A stretch of DNA of 64,000 bases from Pseudomonas sp. KU26590 (GTDB lineage Bacteria > Pseudomonadota > Gammaproteobacteria > Pseudomonadales > Pseudomonadaceae), in contig NZ_CP110644.1 in NCBI RefSeq assembly GCF_026153515.1, positions 2,695,501 to 2,759,500 of the forward strand. Reading direction: 5' to 3'. Both the position numbers and the translations under genes were made by a program. Each line of letters starts with the position of its first letter. Within the stretch, counting starts at the first letter, position 1. Positions 9,206-19,038 of the stretch are shown piece after piece. Below the pieces are notes generated by a model. The model had not been told where the DNA came from and did no database searches. It saw only the letters and a program-made list of their open reading frames with translations.

Positions 9206-9925
9206 ATGAAATCACTGCGTTGTCTAAGTGTGATGTTGTTGGTGTTGCTGAGCGCCTGTGATGCCGAGAAAGCGCCCACGCCACCGGCGAAAGCCACCGC
9301 TTCGGCGCCAGCCGCGCGTGCTGATGCGCAGGCCGAGGCTGCCAAGGCAGCCAAGCCCGTCACTGGGGCTGATTCGGCACCTGAGTCTGCGCCTGCATTG
9401 GCGGAAAAACCTGTGGCGGACGCGCCAGCGGTCCACTCCCTTGCGCCGAATATCACGACCGTGCCTGTTGTCGCGTCGGGCAAGGCATCGGCTGGAGCGC
9501 CGCGAGCAGTCACCGATGCCAAAACCGCTGACGATAAGCCCGCAGGCGCCAACGCCAAATCCGCCAAGGTTAAAGCGGATAACGCCGAAGTCGCGCGGCG
9601 TGCCCCGGTGGCCAGCAAGAGCAAATCGGCCTCCCAGGTGGTGAAGGACACCAAGCTGAACAAGGTGCCCCTCGACCTGAGTCTGCCACCGGAGATGGTC
9701 AAGCAACTGACCCCTCCGGCGAACGTGATCACCTCCGCGTCGAAGGCCAAAGCCCAGTCCTCCGGCGCCAAGCCGCTGCTGCCAAAAATGTTTCCCGATG
9801 CGAACGCCGACCCTGACTTCCAGATGCAAGGCCGTCTGCTGAGCAACGAAATGGACCTGCAGCTGCGCAATGAGGCGCGCAAGGATGTAGAAGGCGCTGC
9901 ACTGGATTTCAAATTTAAACAGTGA
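9206..9925 (+). CDS. Putative Ala/Lys/Pro-rich lipoprotein of unknown function
   Basis: A 239-residue protein with a lipoprotein signal (LLVLLSACDAE, Cys near 18), then a long low-complexity Ala-, Lys- and Pro-rich segment (about 22-160). The C-terminal part is more ordered (about 160-239: VPLDLSLPPEMVKQL, DFQMQGRLLSNEMDLQLRNE). Such a tail can act as a spacer from the membrane. An upstream in-frame ATG at 9173 would add eleven residues; 9206 fits the signal peptide better, though neither has a strong ribosome site. I do not recognise a named family. Confidence 0.6.
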   Translation: MKSLRCLSVMLLVLLSACDAEKAPTPPAKATASAPAARADAQAEAAKAAKPVTGADSAPESAPALAEKPVADAPAVHSLAPNITTVPVVASGKASAGAPRAVTDAKTADDKPAGANAKSAKVKADNAEVARRAPVASKSKSASQVVKDTKLNKVPLDLSLPPEMVKQLTPPANVITSASKAKAQSSGAKPLLPKMFPDANADPDFQMQGRLLSNEMDLQLRNEARKDVEGAALDFKFKQ

Positions 9926-10020
9926 TGTTGGCCGGGCAGTGCAACAACGTCCGATTTTCAAACGGGTGTTTTAGCGCGTAAGATCCGGCCATTGTGCTCA
10001 CTGCCACACAGGTTCTCTTC

Positions 10021-10278
10021 ATGAAATGCCGTCCAGGCTGCGGCGCTTGCTGCGTCGCGCCGTCCATCACCTCACCGATTCCCGGCATGCCTGACGGCAA
10101 ACCTGCTGGTGTGCGCTGCCTGCACCTGTCGCTGGACATGCTCTGCGGGATTTTCGGTCAGCCGGGAAGGCCTGCCGTGTGCGGTCAGTTTGCGGCTGAT
10201 CCTGAGGTATGTGGCAGTGATCCTGAAGAGGCGATCCGTTTGATCGGCTGGTGGGAAAAGATGACCTCGGTGGCGTAA
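10021..10278 (+). CDS. YkgJ-family Cys-cluster protein
   Basis: Small 85-residue protein opening with CRPGCGACC (Cys 3, 7, 10, 11), with further Cys at about 33, 42, 54 and 63. This is the pattern of the YkgJ / CxxCxxCC family, thought to bind zinc or an Fe-S cluster. It ends with the family's short helical IRLIGWWEKMT. Function unknown. It lies alone between the lipoprotein and a START-domain gene. Confidence 0.8.
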   Translation: MKCRPGCGACCVAPSITSPIPGMPDGKPAGVRCLHLSLDMLCGIFGQPGRPAVCGQFAADPEVCGSDPEEAIRLIGWWEKMTSVA

Positions 10279-10321
10279 GGCGGCCGGGGAGCGACTGAAC
10301 TTCAACAATAAGGAACAACCT

Positions 10322-10930
10322 ATGAGTTCGCTGTACCGCATTGCTTTCGGATTGGGACTGACTGTATGGGTGGCAGCTTCAGCGCAGGCTGAGGAGTGGA
10401 AAGTCGCGAAGAACGAGGACGGTATCAAAGTCTCCCTCAGCGAAGTGCCCGGTTCGCAGTACAAGGCCTATCAAGGCGTGACGACCATCAAAGCGGGCAT
10501 CGGCAAGCTCAGAGCGTTGCAGGAAGACGTGGCTGCAGCGTGCTCCTGGATTCACGAGTGCAAGCTGCAGAAGATCCTCAAGCACGAGGGTGACAAGACC
10601 TGGACCTACTCCCAGTTCAACACGCCGTGGCCGGTGACTCCTCGTGACTCTGTGCTCAAGGTGACGACGGTGGAGGGCGCCGATGGCAGCGTGACCCGCG
10701 AGCTGGAAGGCGATCCCAAGTACATCCCGGACGAGAAGGGCTTTGTGCGAGTCGCGCAGGTTGAAGGGTTCTGGAAATTCGTGCCCAAGGGCGACAACCT
10801 GACCGAGGTCACCTATCAGGTGCACACCGAGCCTGGCGGCAGCGTGCCATCCTGGTTGGCGAACAAGTTCGTGGTGGATGCGCCGTTCAACACCCTCAAA
10901 GCCTTGAAGGACCGAGCCGAGAAGAACTGA
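10322..10930 (+). CDS. Secreted START-domain (lipid-binding-fold) protein
   Basis: 202 residues with a Sec signal peptide (about 1-23, cleavage near ASAQAEE). The START / Bet v1-like domain follows, with features such as SWIHECKLQKIL, TPWPVTPRDSVL and a final region VPSWLANKFVVDAPFNTLKALK that resembles other bacterial START proteins. It probably binds a lipid or other hydrophobic ligand in the periplasm; the ligand is unknown. The AAGGA ribosome site lies at about 10309-10314. It shares a bidirectional terminator with gltA. Confidence 0.85.
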   Translation: MSSLYRIAFGLGLTVWVAASAQAEEWKVAKNEDGIKVSLSEVPGSQYKAYQGVTTIKAGIGKLRALQEDVAAACSWIHECKLQKILKHEGDKTWTYSQFNTPWPVTPRDSVLKVTTVEGADGSVTRELEGDPKYIPDEKGFVRVAQVEGFWKFVPKGDNLTEVTYQVHTEPGGSVPSWLANKFVVDAPFNTLKALKDRAEKN

Positions 10931-10962
10931 TCGGTTCGCTTGCAACGCTAAAGCGACAAACG

Positions 10963-10991
10963 AAAAAGGCTGCCCGAGGGCAGCCTTTTTT
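10963..10991. terminator. Bidirectional terminator between the START gene and gltA
   Basis: AAAAAGGCTGCC and GGCAGCCTTTTTT form a 12-bp stem with a CGAG loop. It has T-tracts in both directions, so it can end both convergent genes. Confidence 0.9.
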
Positions 10992-11014
10992 GCGTCTTCG
11001 CCGGTGCTTCCGAG

Positions 11015-12304
11015 TTACTTGCGCTCGGCCAGCGGAACGATGTCGCGTGACACTTCGCCGGTGTACAGCTGGCGTGGACGGCCGATCTTGTAAGGGCTTG
11101 ACAGCATTTCTTTCCAGTGGGAAATCCAGCCGACGGTTCGCGCCAGGGCGAAAATCACGGTGAACATACTGGTCGGGATACCGATCGCCTTGAGGATGAT
11201 GCCCGAGTAGAAGTCGACGTTCGGGTACAGCGAGCGTTCGATGAAGTACGGGTCGGTCAGGGCGATCTCTTCGAGACGCATGGCCAGTTCGAGTTGCGGG
11301 TCGTTGGTGATGCCCAGTTCGCGCAGGACTTCGTCGCAGGTCTGTTTCATCACGGTGGCACGCGGGTCGCGGTTCTTGTAAACCCGGTGACCGAAGCCCA
11401 TCAGCTTGAACGGATCGTTCTTGTCCTTGGCCTTGGCGATGTAGGTGTCGATGTTGGACACATCGCCGATCTCATCGAGCATGGTCAGCACGGCTTCGTT
11501 CGCGCCACCGTGGGCGGGGCCCCAGAGTGCGGCGATACCGGCGGCGATACAGGCGAACGGGTTGGCGCCCGACGAGCCTGCCATGCGCACGGTGGAGGTC
11601 GAGGCGTTCTGTTCGTGGTCGGCGTGGAGGATGAAGATCCGGTCCATGGCCTTGGCCAGCGTCGGGCTGATCGGTTTGATCTCGCACGGCGTGTTGAACA
11701 TCATGTGCAGGAAGTTTTCCGCGTAGCTGAGGTCGTTGCGCGGGTACATCATGGGTTGACCCATGGAGTACTTGTAAACCATCGCGGCCAGGGTCGGCAT
11801 CTTGGCGACCAGACGGATCGCGGAGATTTCCCGGTGCTGCGGATTATTGATGTCCAGGGAGTCGTGGTAGAACGCCGAAAGGGCGCCGACCACACCGCAC
11901 ATGACGGCCATCGGGTGGGCGTCGCGACGGAAACCGTTGAAGAAGGTCTTCAGTTGCTCGTGCACCATGGTGTGATTCTTCACGGTGACGACAAATTCGG
12001 CTTTTTGCTCGGCGGTTGGCAGCTCGCCGTTCAGCAGCAGGTAACAGGTTTCCAGGTAGTCCGATTGCTCGGCCAGCTGTTCGATCGGGTAGCCGCGATG
12101 CAGGAGAATGCCGTTGTCACCGTCGATGTAGGTGATCTTCGATTCGCATGAGGCGGTGGACATGAAGCCTGGGTCGAATGTGAAGCGTCCGGTGGCAGTC
12201 AGGCCGCGTACGTCGATAACATCGGGACCAACGGTGCCGGTCAGAATGGGCAGCTCGACGGGGGCTGCGCCCTCGATGATCAACTGCGCTTTTTTATCAG
12301 CCAT
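11015..12304 (-). CDS. gltA: Citrate synthase (type II)
   Basis: Condenses oxaloacetate with acetyl-CoA at the entry to the TCA cycle. 429 residues, as in other Gram-negative hexameric, NADH-sensitive enzymes. Catalytic motifs are present: [26 protein letters not shown] (active-site His), [14 protein letters not shown] (second His) and the late Asp in NVDFYSG. It starts with [12 protein letters not shown] behind TTAGGAGG. It is divergent from sdhCDAB, so two TCA-cycle units share one regulatory interval. Confidence 0.98.
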   Translation of the reverse strand: MADKKAQLIIEGAAPVELPILTGTVGPDVIDVRGLTATGRFTFDPGFMSTASCESKITYIDGDNGILLHRGYPIEQLAEQSDYLETCYLLLNGELPTAEQKAEFVVTVKNHTMVHEQLKTFFNGFRRDAHPMAVMCGVVGALSAFYHDSLDINNPQHREISAIRLVAKMPTLAAMVYKYSMGQPMMYPRNDLSYAENFLHMMFNTPCEIKPISPTLAKAMDRIFILHADHEQNASTSTVRMAGSSGANPFACIAAGIAALWGPAHGGANEAVLTMLDEIGDVSNIDTYIAKAKDKNDPFKLMGFGHRVYKNRDPRATVMKQTCDEVLRELGITNDPQLELAMRLEEIALTDPYFIERSLYPNVDFYSGIILKAIGIPTSMFTVIFALARTVGWISHWKEMLSSPYKIGRPRQLYTGEVSRDIVPLAERK

Positions 12305-12362
12305 GTGGCCTCCTAATTATGCTTCAAATCATCAGACAGACCCCCCACGCAGGGCCCGCATC

Positions 12363-12390
12363 ACTATAGTGAGATAAATTCTAAAGTCAA
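12363..12390 (-). promoter_or_regulatory. Candidate sigma-70 promoter of gltA
   Basis: On the minus strand TTGACT (12390-12385) and TATAGT (12368-12363) are separated by 16 bases, 59 bp upstream of the gltA start. Both hexamers match the consensus at five of six positions. Confidence 0.6.
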
Positions 12391-12504
12391 TTTGCCAAAA
12401 GTCTTGTAGCAGAAGGCTTTAACCCATGGTTTTCGTCGAAATTACGGGCCATTTACGCCAATTACAGGGCTAAAGCAATCCACCCTTCGGGCAGGGTCTG
12501 CGCG

Positions 12505-12533
12505 TTGTCATTAGCGGGCTAACTGTCTATACT
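12505..12533 (+). promoter_or_regulatory. Candidate sigma-70 promoter of the sdh operon
   Basis: TTGTCA (12505-12510), 17 bases, then TATACT (12528-12533), about 130 bp upstream of the sdhC start. Spacing is ideal and both boxes match the consensus at five of six positions. The leader between it and sdhC would be long enough for post-transcriptional control, but no specific element was identified. Confidence 0.7.
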
Positions 12534-12666
12534 CGGCGTCCGACCGCCAGGGGCTTTCAGGCCTGATTAAACGGGGTTGGTCACTTCCTGGGTAGTGGGT
12601 ACCTGACCAGTACACTTCCCAACAACTTGCCCTGAGTGTTAGGGCTCTTCAGTGTGAAAAAAAGCC

Positions 12667-13041
12667 GTGAAAAGCCAACGACCTGTAAACCTAGACCTAA
12701 GGACCATCAAACTCCCTATCACTGCTTACACGTCCATCCTTCACCGTATTTCCGGTGTCATCCTCTTCGTCGGCATTGCCATCATGCTTTATGCATTGGA
12801 CCTGTCGCTCGACTCCGAGGAAGGCTTCGCGTCGGTGAAAGCGGGACTGACCAGTCCGCTGGCCAAGTTTGTGATCTGGGCTCTTCTGTCCGCGCTGCTG
12901 TATCACCTGGTGGCGGGCGTCCGTCATCTGATCATGGACTCGGGCATCGGCGAGACGCTGGAAGGCGGCAAGCTGGGCTCTAAAATCGTTATCGCCGTGT
13001 CTGTGGTGGTGATCGTTCTGGCAGGAGTGTGGATATGGTAA
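12667..13041 (+). CDS. sdhC: Succinate dehydrogenase cytochrome b556 subunit
   Basis: First membrane anchor of complex II (124 residues). It holds heme b and part of the quinone site. The N-terminal signature RPVNLDLRTIKLPITAYTSILHRISGV is followed by three membrane segments (about 30-50, 68-88, 103-123). The heme-ligand His lies in LLYHLVAGVRHLIMD. The start codon is GTG, giving the conserved MKSQRPVNL N-terminus. It overlaps sdhD by seven bases. Confidence 0.95.
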   Translation: MKSQRPVNLDLRTIKLPITAYTSILHRISGVILFVGIAIMLYALDLSLDSEEGFASVKAGLTSPLAKFVIWALLSALLYHLVAGVRHLIMDSGIGETLEGGKLGSKIVIAVSVVVIVLAGVWIW

Positions 13042-13403
13042 CCAACGTCACCAACCTTTCTCGTTCGGGCCTGTATGACTGGATGGCGCAGCGCGTCTCC
13101 GCCGTCGTACTCGCGGCTTATTTCATTTTCCTGATCGGGTACCTGATCGCGCACCCTGGCCTCGAATACGCCACGTGGCACGCGTTGTTCTCCCATAACG
13201 CAATGCGCATCTTCAGTCTGTTGGCCCTTGTTGCCCTGGCGGCTCACACCTGGGTTGGCATGTGGACCATCGCGACCGACTACCTGACGCCGATGGCGCT
13301 GGGCAAGTCCGCGACGGCGGTGCGTTTCCTGTTCCAGGCAGTCTGCGGCATTGCGATGTTCGCTTACTTCGTCTGGGGTGTGCAGATTCTTTGGGGTATC
13401 TGA
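13035..13403 (+). CDS. sdhD: Succinate dehydrogenase hydrophobic membrane anchor subunit
   Basis: Second membrane anchor of complex II (122 residues), with three membrane helices (about 22-42, 58-78, 93-115). The motif SGLYDWMAQRVSAVVLAAYF is typical, and the His in AAHTWVGMW sits where the second heme ligand is expected. The ATG at 13035 was preferred over one two codons upstream because it gives the conserved MVTNVTNLSRSGL start. It overlaps the end of sdhC and precedes sdhA by three bases. Confidence 0.94.
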   Translation: MVTNVTNLSRSGLYDWMAQRVSAVVLAAYFIFLIGYLIAHPGLEYATWHALFSHNAMRIFSLLALVALAAHTWVGMWTIATDYLTPMALGKSATAVRFLFQAVCGIAMFAYFVWGVQILWGI

Positions 13404-13406
13404 TCC

Positions 13407-15179
13407 ATGGCTAATATCAATTCGCTTTCATTCGACGCCATCATCATTGGCGGCGGCGGCGCAGGCATGCGTGCCGCGCTGCAACTGGCTCAGGGCGGCC
13501 ACAAGACCGCTGTCGTCACCAAGGTCTTTCCAACCCGCTCCCACACCGTTTCTGCTCAGGGTGGCATCACCTGCGCAATCGCCTCGGCCGATCCGAACGA
13601 TGACTGGCGCTGGCACATGTACGACACCGTCAAGGGCTCCGACTACATCGGTGACCAGGACGCTATCGAATACATGTGTTCCGTTGGCCCGGAAGCGGTG
13701 TTCGAGCTCGAGCACATGGGCCTGCCGTTCTCTCGTACCGAGCAGGGCCGCATCTATCAGCGTCCGTTCGGCGGCCAGTCGAAAGACTTCGGCAAGGGCG
13801 GTCAGGCTGCACGTACCTGTGCTGCTGCCGACCGTACCGGTCACGCGCTGCTGCACACCCTGTATCAGGCCAACCTGAAAGCCGGCACCGTATTCCTCAA
13901 CGAGTACTACGCAGTTGACCTGGTGAAGAACCAGGACGGCGCGTTCGTCGGCATCATCGCCATCTGCATCGAAACCGGTGAAACCTCGTACATTCGCGCG
14001 GACGCGACTGTACTGGCCACCGGCGGTGCCGGCCGCATCTATTCCTCCACTACCAACGCCCTCATCAACACCGGCGACGGCGTAGGCATGGCGTTGCGTG
14101 CCGGTGTACCGGTGCAGGACATCGAAATGTGGCAGTTCCACCCGACCGGCATCGCCGGCGCAGGTGTACTGGTCACCGAAGGCTGCCGTGGTGAAGGCGG
14201 TTACCTGATCAACAAGCATGGCGAGCGTTTCATGGAGCGCTACGCGCCAAACGCCAAGGACCTCGCCGGTCGTGACGTTGTGGCTCGCTCGATGGTTAAA
14301 GAGATCATTGCCGGCAACGGTTGCGGTCCTGACGGCGACCACGTGATGCTTAAACTCGATCACCTCGGTGAAGAAGTGCTGCACAGCCGTCTGCCAGGGA
14401 TCATGGAACTGTCCAAGACCTTCGCTCACGTCGATCCAGCCGTTGCGCCAATCCCTGTCGTACCGACCTGCCACTACATGATGGGCGGCGTTGCCACCAA
14501 CATTCATGGTCAGGCGATCACCCAGGACGCTGCCGGCGTCGACACCATCATCCCGGGCCTGTTTGCGGTCGGTGAAGTGGCGTGCGTATCGGTTCACGGT
14601 GCCAACCGTCTGGGTGGCAACTCGCTGCTCGATCTGGTGGTGTTCGGTCGTGCTGCCGGTCTGCACCTGGAGCAGGCGCTCAACGAAGGCGTTGACTACC
14701 GTCGCGCTTCCGAAACCGACATCGACGTTGCGCTGGCTCGCCTCAACGGGCTGAACTCGCGTACCGAGGGCGAAGACGTCGCCACCCTGCGCAAAGAGCT
14801 GCAAAGCTGCATGCAGAACTACTTCGGTGTGTTCCGTACCGGCGAATACATGCAGAAGGGTATTGCTCAGCTGGCTGACCTGCGCGTGCGCATCGCCAAC
14901 GTCAAGATCAACGACAAGAGCCAGGCATTCAACACCGCCCGGATCGAAGCGCTGGAGCTGCAAAACCTGCTGGAAGTGGCTGAGGCCACGGCGATCGCCG
15001 CCGAGCATCGCAAGGAATCCCGTGGCGCTCACGCCCGTGAAGACTTCGAAGATCGCGACGACATCAACTGGCTGTGCCACACCCTGTACTTCCCGGGTGA
15101 GAAACGCGTAGCCAAGCGTGCCGTGAACTTCTCACCGAAGACTGTTCCGACTTTCGAACCCATGATTCGGACTTACTAA
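13407..15179 (+). CDS. sdhA: Succinate dehydrogenase flavoprotein subunit
   Basis: Catalytic subunit oxidising succinate to fumarate (590 residues, family length). The FAD-binding [14 protein letters not shown] lies at 15-28, and the His that covalently binds FAD is His46 in [10 protein letters not shown]. Substrate and catalytic motifs [27 protein letters not shown] and [10 protein letters not shown] (active-site His) are intact. The C-terminal R(K)-rich dehydrogenase domain ends with FEPMIRTY. Third gene of sdhCDAB. Confidence 0.98.
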   Translation: MANINSLSFDAIIIGGGGAGMRAALQLAQGGHKTAVVTKVFPTRSHTVSAQGGITCAIASADPNDDWRWHMYDTVKGSDYIGDQDAIEYMCSVGPEAVFELEHMGLPFSRTEQGRIYQRPFGGQSKDFGKGGQAARTCAAADRTGHALLHTLYQANLKAGTVFLNEYYAVDLVKNQDGAFVGIIAICIETGETSYIRADATVLATGGAGRIYSSTTNALINTGDGVGMALRAGVPVQDIEMWQFHPTGIAGAGVLVTEGCRGEGGYLINKHGERFMERYAPNAKDLAGRDVVARSMVKEIIAGNGCGPDGDHVMLKLDHLGEEVLHSRLPGIMELSKTFAHVDPAVAPIPVVPTCHYMMGGVATNIHGQAITQDAAGVDTIIPGLFAVGEVACVSVHGANRLGGNSLLDLVVFGRAAGLHLEQALNEGVDYRRASETDIDVALARLNGLNSRTEGEDVATLRKELQSCMQNYFGVFRTGEYMQKGIAQLADLRVRIANVKINDKSQAFNTARIEALELQNLLEVAEATAIAAEHRKESRGAHAREDFEDRDDINWLCHTLYFPGEKRVAKRAVNFSPKTVPTFEPMIRTY

Positions 15180-15190
15180 GGGTGGCCGAT

Positions 15191-15895
15191 ATGTTGCAAG
15201 TCAGTGTTTATCGCTACAACCCGGATCAGGACGCTGCACCGTTCATGCAGGATTTTCAGGTCAATACCAACGGTAAAGACCTGATGGTGCTGGACGTGCT
15301 GGCGCTGATCAAAGAGCAGGACGAAGGTTTCTCCTATCGTCGCTCTTGCCGCGAGGGTGTTTGCGGCTCCGATGGCATGAATATCAACGGCAAGAACGGC
15401 CTGGCCTGCGTCACGCCGCTGTCGGCTGTGGTCAAGGGCAACAAGCTGGTGGTGCGTCCACTGCCTGGCCTGCCGGTCATCCGTGACCTCGCCGTTGACA
15501 TGAGCATCTTCTACAAGCAGTACGAGAAGGTGAAGCCATTCCTGCAGAACGACACGCCGGCTCCGGCCATCGAGCGCCTGCAGACCCCGGAAGAGCGGGA
15601 AAAGCTCGACGGCCTGTACGAGTGCATCCTGTGCGCGTGCTGCTCGACGTCCTGCCCGTCCTTCTGGTGGAACCCCGACAAGTTCCTGGGTCCTGCTGCA
15701 ATCCTGCAAGCCTATCGTTTCCTGGCGGACAGCCGCGACACCCGTACGCAAGAGCGTCTGGCGTCGATGGATGATCCGTTCAGTGTGTTCCGCTGCCGCG
15801 GCATCATGAACTGCGTCAACGTTTGCCCGAAAGGCCTGAACCCAACCAAGGCTATCGGTCACGTGCGCAACATGCTGCTCAAAAGCGGTGTCTGA
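15191..15895 (+). CDS. sdhB: Succinate dehydrogenase iron-sulfur subunit
   Basis: Passes electrons from SdhA through 2Fe-2S, 4Fe-4S and 3Fe-4S clusters to the quinone (234 residues). The N-terminal ferredoxin domain has CREGVCGSDG (Cys53, Cys58, with Asp61 in the fourth-ligand region) and Cys73. The C-terminal domain has CILCACCSTSCPSFWW and CRGIMNCVNVCPKGLNP. I placed the start at the ATG (15191) behind AAGGGTGG. An in-frame GTG nine bases earlier (15182) is possible but overlaps this ribosome site. Confidence 0.96.
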   Translation: MLQVSVYRYNPDQDAAPFMQDFQVNTNGKDLMVLDVLALIKEQDEGFSYRRSCREGVCGSDGMNINGKNGLACVTPLSAVVKGNKLVVRPLPGLPVIRDLAVDMSIFYKQYEKVKPFLQNDTPAPAIERLQTPEEREKLDGLYECILCACCSTSCPSFWWNPDKFLGPAAILQAYRFLADSRDTRTQERLASMDDPFSVFRCRGIMNCVNVCPKGLNPTKAIGHVRNMLLKSGV

Positions 15896-15947
15896 TTTTG
15901 CCGCACCTGTAACATCGCAGCACCCGCTACTGCAGCACCCGTAAACG

Positions 15948-15981
15948 CTACGGCGCAGGCTTCAACCGGCGCCGTAGTTTT
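15948..15981 (+). terminator. Stem-loop between sdhB and sucA
   Basis: CTACGGCGC (15948-15956) pairs perfectly with GCGCCGTAG (15969-15977) and is followed by TTTT. It probably ends, or partly attenuates, sdhCDAB transcription before the suc genes. Confidence 0.65.
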
Positions 15982-16164
15982 AACCTGAGCAGTTGTCGTA
16001 TGGCTTCAGCTCTTATTTTGAAGAAATGAAACCAGCAGGGGCATCCGGGCTGGTACCCGGACTATCTGCGTGATTCCTAGTGACTTGAAGTCGCTGCACA
16101 TGGACTTTTCAAGTTTGCGCTGGCATCGACGCCGATGGTGTCCCCTAATCGAGGGTGACCAAGC

Positions 16165-18996
16165 ATGCAAGAAAGCGTGATGCAGCGCATGTGGAACAGC
16201 GCCCACCTTTCCGGTGGTAACGCTGCCTATGTGGAAGAGCTCTACGAGCTCTACCTGCACGACCCTAACGCTGTGCCAGAAGAGTGGCGCACCTATTTTC
16301 AGACGTTGCCGGCTGACGGCAGCACTGCCACCGATGTATCGCACTCTACGGTTCGCGATCATTTTGTGTTGCTGGGGAAAAACCAGCGCCGCGCCCAACC
16401 GGTCTCTGCCGGCAGCGTGAGCAGCGAGCATGAAAAGAAGCAAGTTGAAGTGCTGCGACTTATCCAGGCATTCCGTATGCGCGGCCATCAGGGTGCGCAA
16501 CTCGATCCTCTGGGTCTGTGGAAGCGTACTGCGCCAGCTGACCTGTCGATCAACCATTACGGTTTGACCAACGCTGACCTCGATACCACATTCCGTGCCG
16601 GCGACCTGTTCATCGGCAAGGAAGAAGCGAGCCTACGTGAAACCGTCGAAGCGTTGCAGCAGACATATTGCCGCACCATCGGCGCCGAGTTCACGCACAT
16701 CGTCGATTCCAACCAGCGCAACTGGTTCATGCAGCGCCTCGAAAGCGTGCGTGGGCGTCCTGCCTATTCCGGCGACATCAAGAGCCATCTGCTCGAACGT
16801 GTGACGGCAGGCGAAGGTCTGGAAAAGTACCTGGGTACCAAATACCCGGGCACCAAGCGTTTCGGTCTGGAAGGCGCCGAAAGCCTGATTCCGATGCTCG
16901 ACGAGCTGATTCAGCGCTCCGGTTCCTACGGCACCAAGGAAGTTGTCATCGGCATGGCCCACCGTGGCCGTCTCAACGTGCTGGTCAACACCTTCGGCAA
17001 GAACCCGCGCGACCTGTTCGACGAGTTCGAAGGCAAGAAGAAGGTCGAACTGGGCTCCGGTGACGTCAAGTATCACCAGGGTTTCTCGTCCAACGTGATG
17101 ACCACCGGCGGCGAAGTCCACCTGGCGATGGCGTTCAACCCGTCCCACCTGGAAATCGTTTCCCCTGTGGTGGAAGGTTCGGTGCGTGCCCGTCAGGACC
17201 GTCGTAACGACGAGACTGGCGAAAAGGTTCTGCCGATCTCGATCCACGGTGACGCTGCGTTCGCCGGTCAAGGTGTGGTGCTGGAAACTTTCCAGATGTC
17301 GCAGACCCGTGGCTTCAAGACGGGCGGCACGGTCCACATCGTGATCAACAACCAGGTCGGCTTCACCATCAGCAAGCAGGAAGACTCGCGCTCCACCGAG
17401 TACGCGACCGACGTTGCCAAGATGATTCAGGCGCCGATCCTCCATGTGAATGGCGATGATCCGGAAGCCGTGTTGTTCGTGACCCAGCTGGCGATCGACT
17501 ACCGCATGCAGTTCAAGCGTGACGTGGTCATCGATCTGGTCTGCTACCGTCGTCGCGGCCACAACGAAGCCGATGAGCCGAGTGGCACCCAGCCGCTGAT
17601 GTACCAGCAGATCGCCAAGCAGCGCACCACCCGTGAGCTGTACGCCGATGCTCTGGCCACCGCCGGCATCCTCAACGCCGAAGCCGCTCAGGCCAAGGTC
17701 GACGAGTACCGCAACGCGCTGGACAACGGCATGCACGTTGTCAAAAGCCTGGTCAAAGAGCCGAACAAGGAATTGTTCGTCGATTGGCGTCCGTACCTGG
17801 GTCACGCGTGGACCGCACGTCATGACACCAGCTTCGACCTCAAGACCCTGCAGGAACTGTCGGCCAAGCTGATGGAAGTGCCGGAAGGTTTTGTGGTTCA
17901 GCGTCAGGTCCAGAAAATCTACGAAGACCGCCAGAAGATGCAAGTCGGTGGCCTTCCGATCAACTGGGGCTACGCCGAAACCATGGCCTACGCCACGCTG
18001 GCGTTTGAAGGCCATCAGGTGCGCATCACCGGGCAGGACGTCGGTCGCGGGACGTTCTCGCACCGCCACGCCGTGCTGCACAACCAGAAAGACGGCGCCA
18101 CTTACGTGCCTCTGCAGAACCTGTACGCCGGTCAGCCTCGTTTTGACCTGTACGACTCGTTCCTGTCGGAAGAAGCGGTGCTGGCGTTCGAATACGGTTA
18201 CTCGACCACTCAGCCTAATGCGCTGGTGATCTGGGAAGCCCAGTTCGGTGACTTCGCCAACGGTGCACAGGTCGTGATCGACCAGTTCATCACCAGCGGC
18301 GAGCACAAGTGGGGCCGTCTGTGCGGTCTGACCATGCTGTTGCCCCATGGCTATGAAGGGCAGGGCCCGGAGCACTCATCGGCACGTCTTGAGCGTTACC
18401 TGCAATTGTGTGCAGAGCACAACATTCAGGTCTGCGTACCGACCACCCCGGCTCAGATCTACCATCTGCTGCGCCGTCAGGTGATCCGTCCGCTGCGCAA
18501 GCCGCTGATTGTGTTGACGCCCAAGTCGTTGCTGCGCCACAAGCTGGCCGTGTCGACCCTGGAAGATCTGGCCCATGGCTCGTTCCAGACGGTCATCCCG
18601 GAAATCGACACCCTGGATGCCGCGAAAGTGACGCGTCTGGTGCTGTGCAGCGGCAAGGTCTACTACGACCTGGTGGAAAAACGCCGTGCCGAAGGCCGCG
18701 AAGACATCGCCATCGTGCGTCTCGAGCAGCTCTATCCGTTCCCGGAAGACGACCTGATGGACGCGATCGCGTCTTATACCAACCTGACCAACGTGGTCTG
18801 GTGTCAGGAAGAACCGATGAACCAGGGCGCCTGGTACAGCAGTCAGCACCACCTGCGCCGCAGCATTGGCAATCACAACCGCAACCTCGTTCTCGAGTAT
18901 GCCGGCCGTGATGCTTCCGCTGCACCTGCTTGTGGATACGCTTCGATGCACGCCGAACAGCAGGAAAAACTGCTGAAAGACGCGTTCTCCGTTTAA
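16165..18996 (+). CDS. sucA: 2-oxoglutarate dehydrogenase E1 component
   Basis: Thiamine-diphosphate enzyme that decarboxylates 2-oxoglutarate and transfers succinyl to the lipoyl group of SucB (943 residues, normal). The N-terminal MWNSAHLSGGNAAYVEELYELY peripheral-binding segment is present. So are the ThDP-binding region (HGDAAFAGQG, then INNQVGFT), the active-site MAFNPSHLEIVSPV, and the transketolase-like Pyr domain with HSSARLERYLQL. The ATG follows GAGGGTGACC. First gene of sucAB-lpd-sucCD. Confidence 0.98.
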   Translation: MQESVMQRMWNSAHLSGGNAAYVEELYELYLHDPNAVPEEWRTYFQTLPADGSTATDVSHSTVRDHFVLLGKNQRRAQPVSAGSVSSEHEKKQVEVLRLIQAFRMRGHQGAQLDPLGLWKRTAPADLSINHYGLTNADLDTTFRAGDLFIGKEEASLRETVEALQQTYCRTIGAEFTHIVDSNQRNWFMQRLESVRGRPAYSGDIKSHLLERVTAGEGLEKYLGTKYPGTKRFGLEGAESLIPMLDELIQRSGSYGTKEVVIGMAHRGRLNVLVNTFGKNPRDLFDEFEGKKKVELGSGDVKYHQGFSSNVMTTGGEVHLAMAFNPSHLEIVSPVVEGSVRARQDRRNDETGEKVLPISIHGDAAFAGQGVVLETFQMSQTRGFKTGGTVHIVINNQVGFTISKQEDSRSTEYATDVAKMIQAPILHVNGDDPEAVLFVTQLAIDYRMQFKRDVVIDLVCYRRRGHNEADEPSGTQPLMYQQIAKQRTTRELYADALATAGILNAEAAQAKVDEYRNALDNGMHVVKSLVKEPNKELFVDWRPYLGHAWTARHDTSFDLKTLQELSAKLMEVPEGFVVQRQVQKIYEDRQKMQVGGLPINWGYAETMAYATLAFEGHQVRITGQDVGRGTFSHRHAVLHNQKDGATYVPLQNLYAGQPRFDLYDSFLSEEAVLAFEYGYSTTQPNALVIWEAQFGDFANGAQVVIDQFITSGEHKWGRLCGLTMLLPHGYEGQGPEHSSARLERYLQLCAEHNIQVCVPTTPAQIYHLLRRQVIRPLRKPLIVLTPKSLLRHKLAVSTLEDLAHGSFQTVIPEIDTLDAAKVTRLVLCSGKVYYDLVEKRRAEGREDIAIVRLEQLYPFPEDDLMDAIASYTNLTNVVWCQEEPMNQGAWYSSQHHLRRSIGNHNRNLVLEYAGRDASAAPACGYASMHAEQQEKLLKDAFSV

Positions 18997-19038
18997 CGCC
19001 TTCGCGCACTAGAAACCGAATTAAAGGAATTACAGATA

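Noticed and set aside
13428..15080. A 550-codon open frame antisense to sdhA.
   Set aside because: High-GC codon bias of sdhA leaves the antisense frame open; the sense protein has all family motifs. The same applies to long antisense frames over ETF-QO, sucA, lpd, htpG, kdpA and kdpB.
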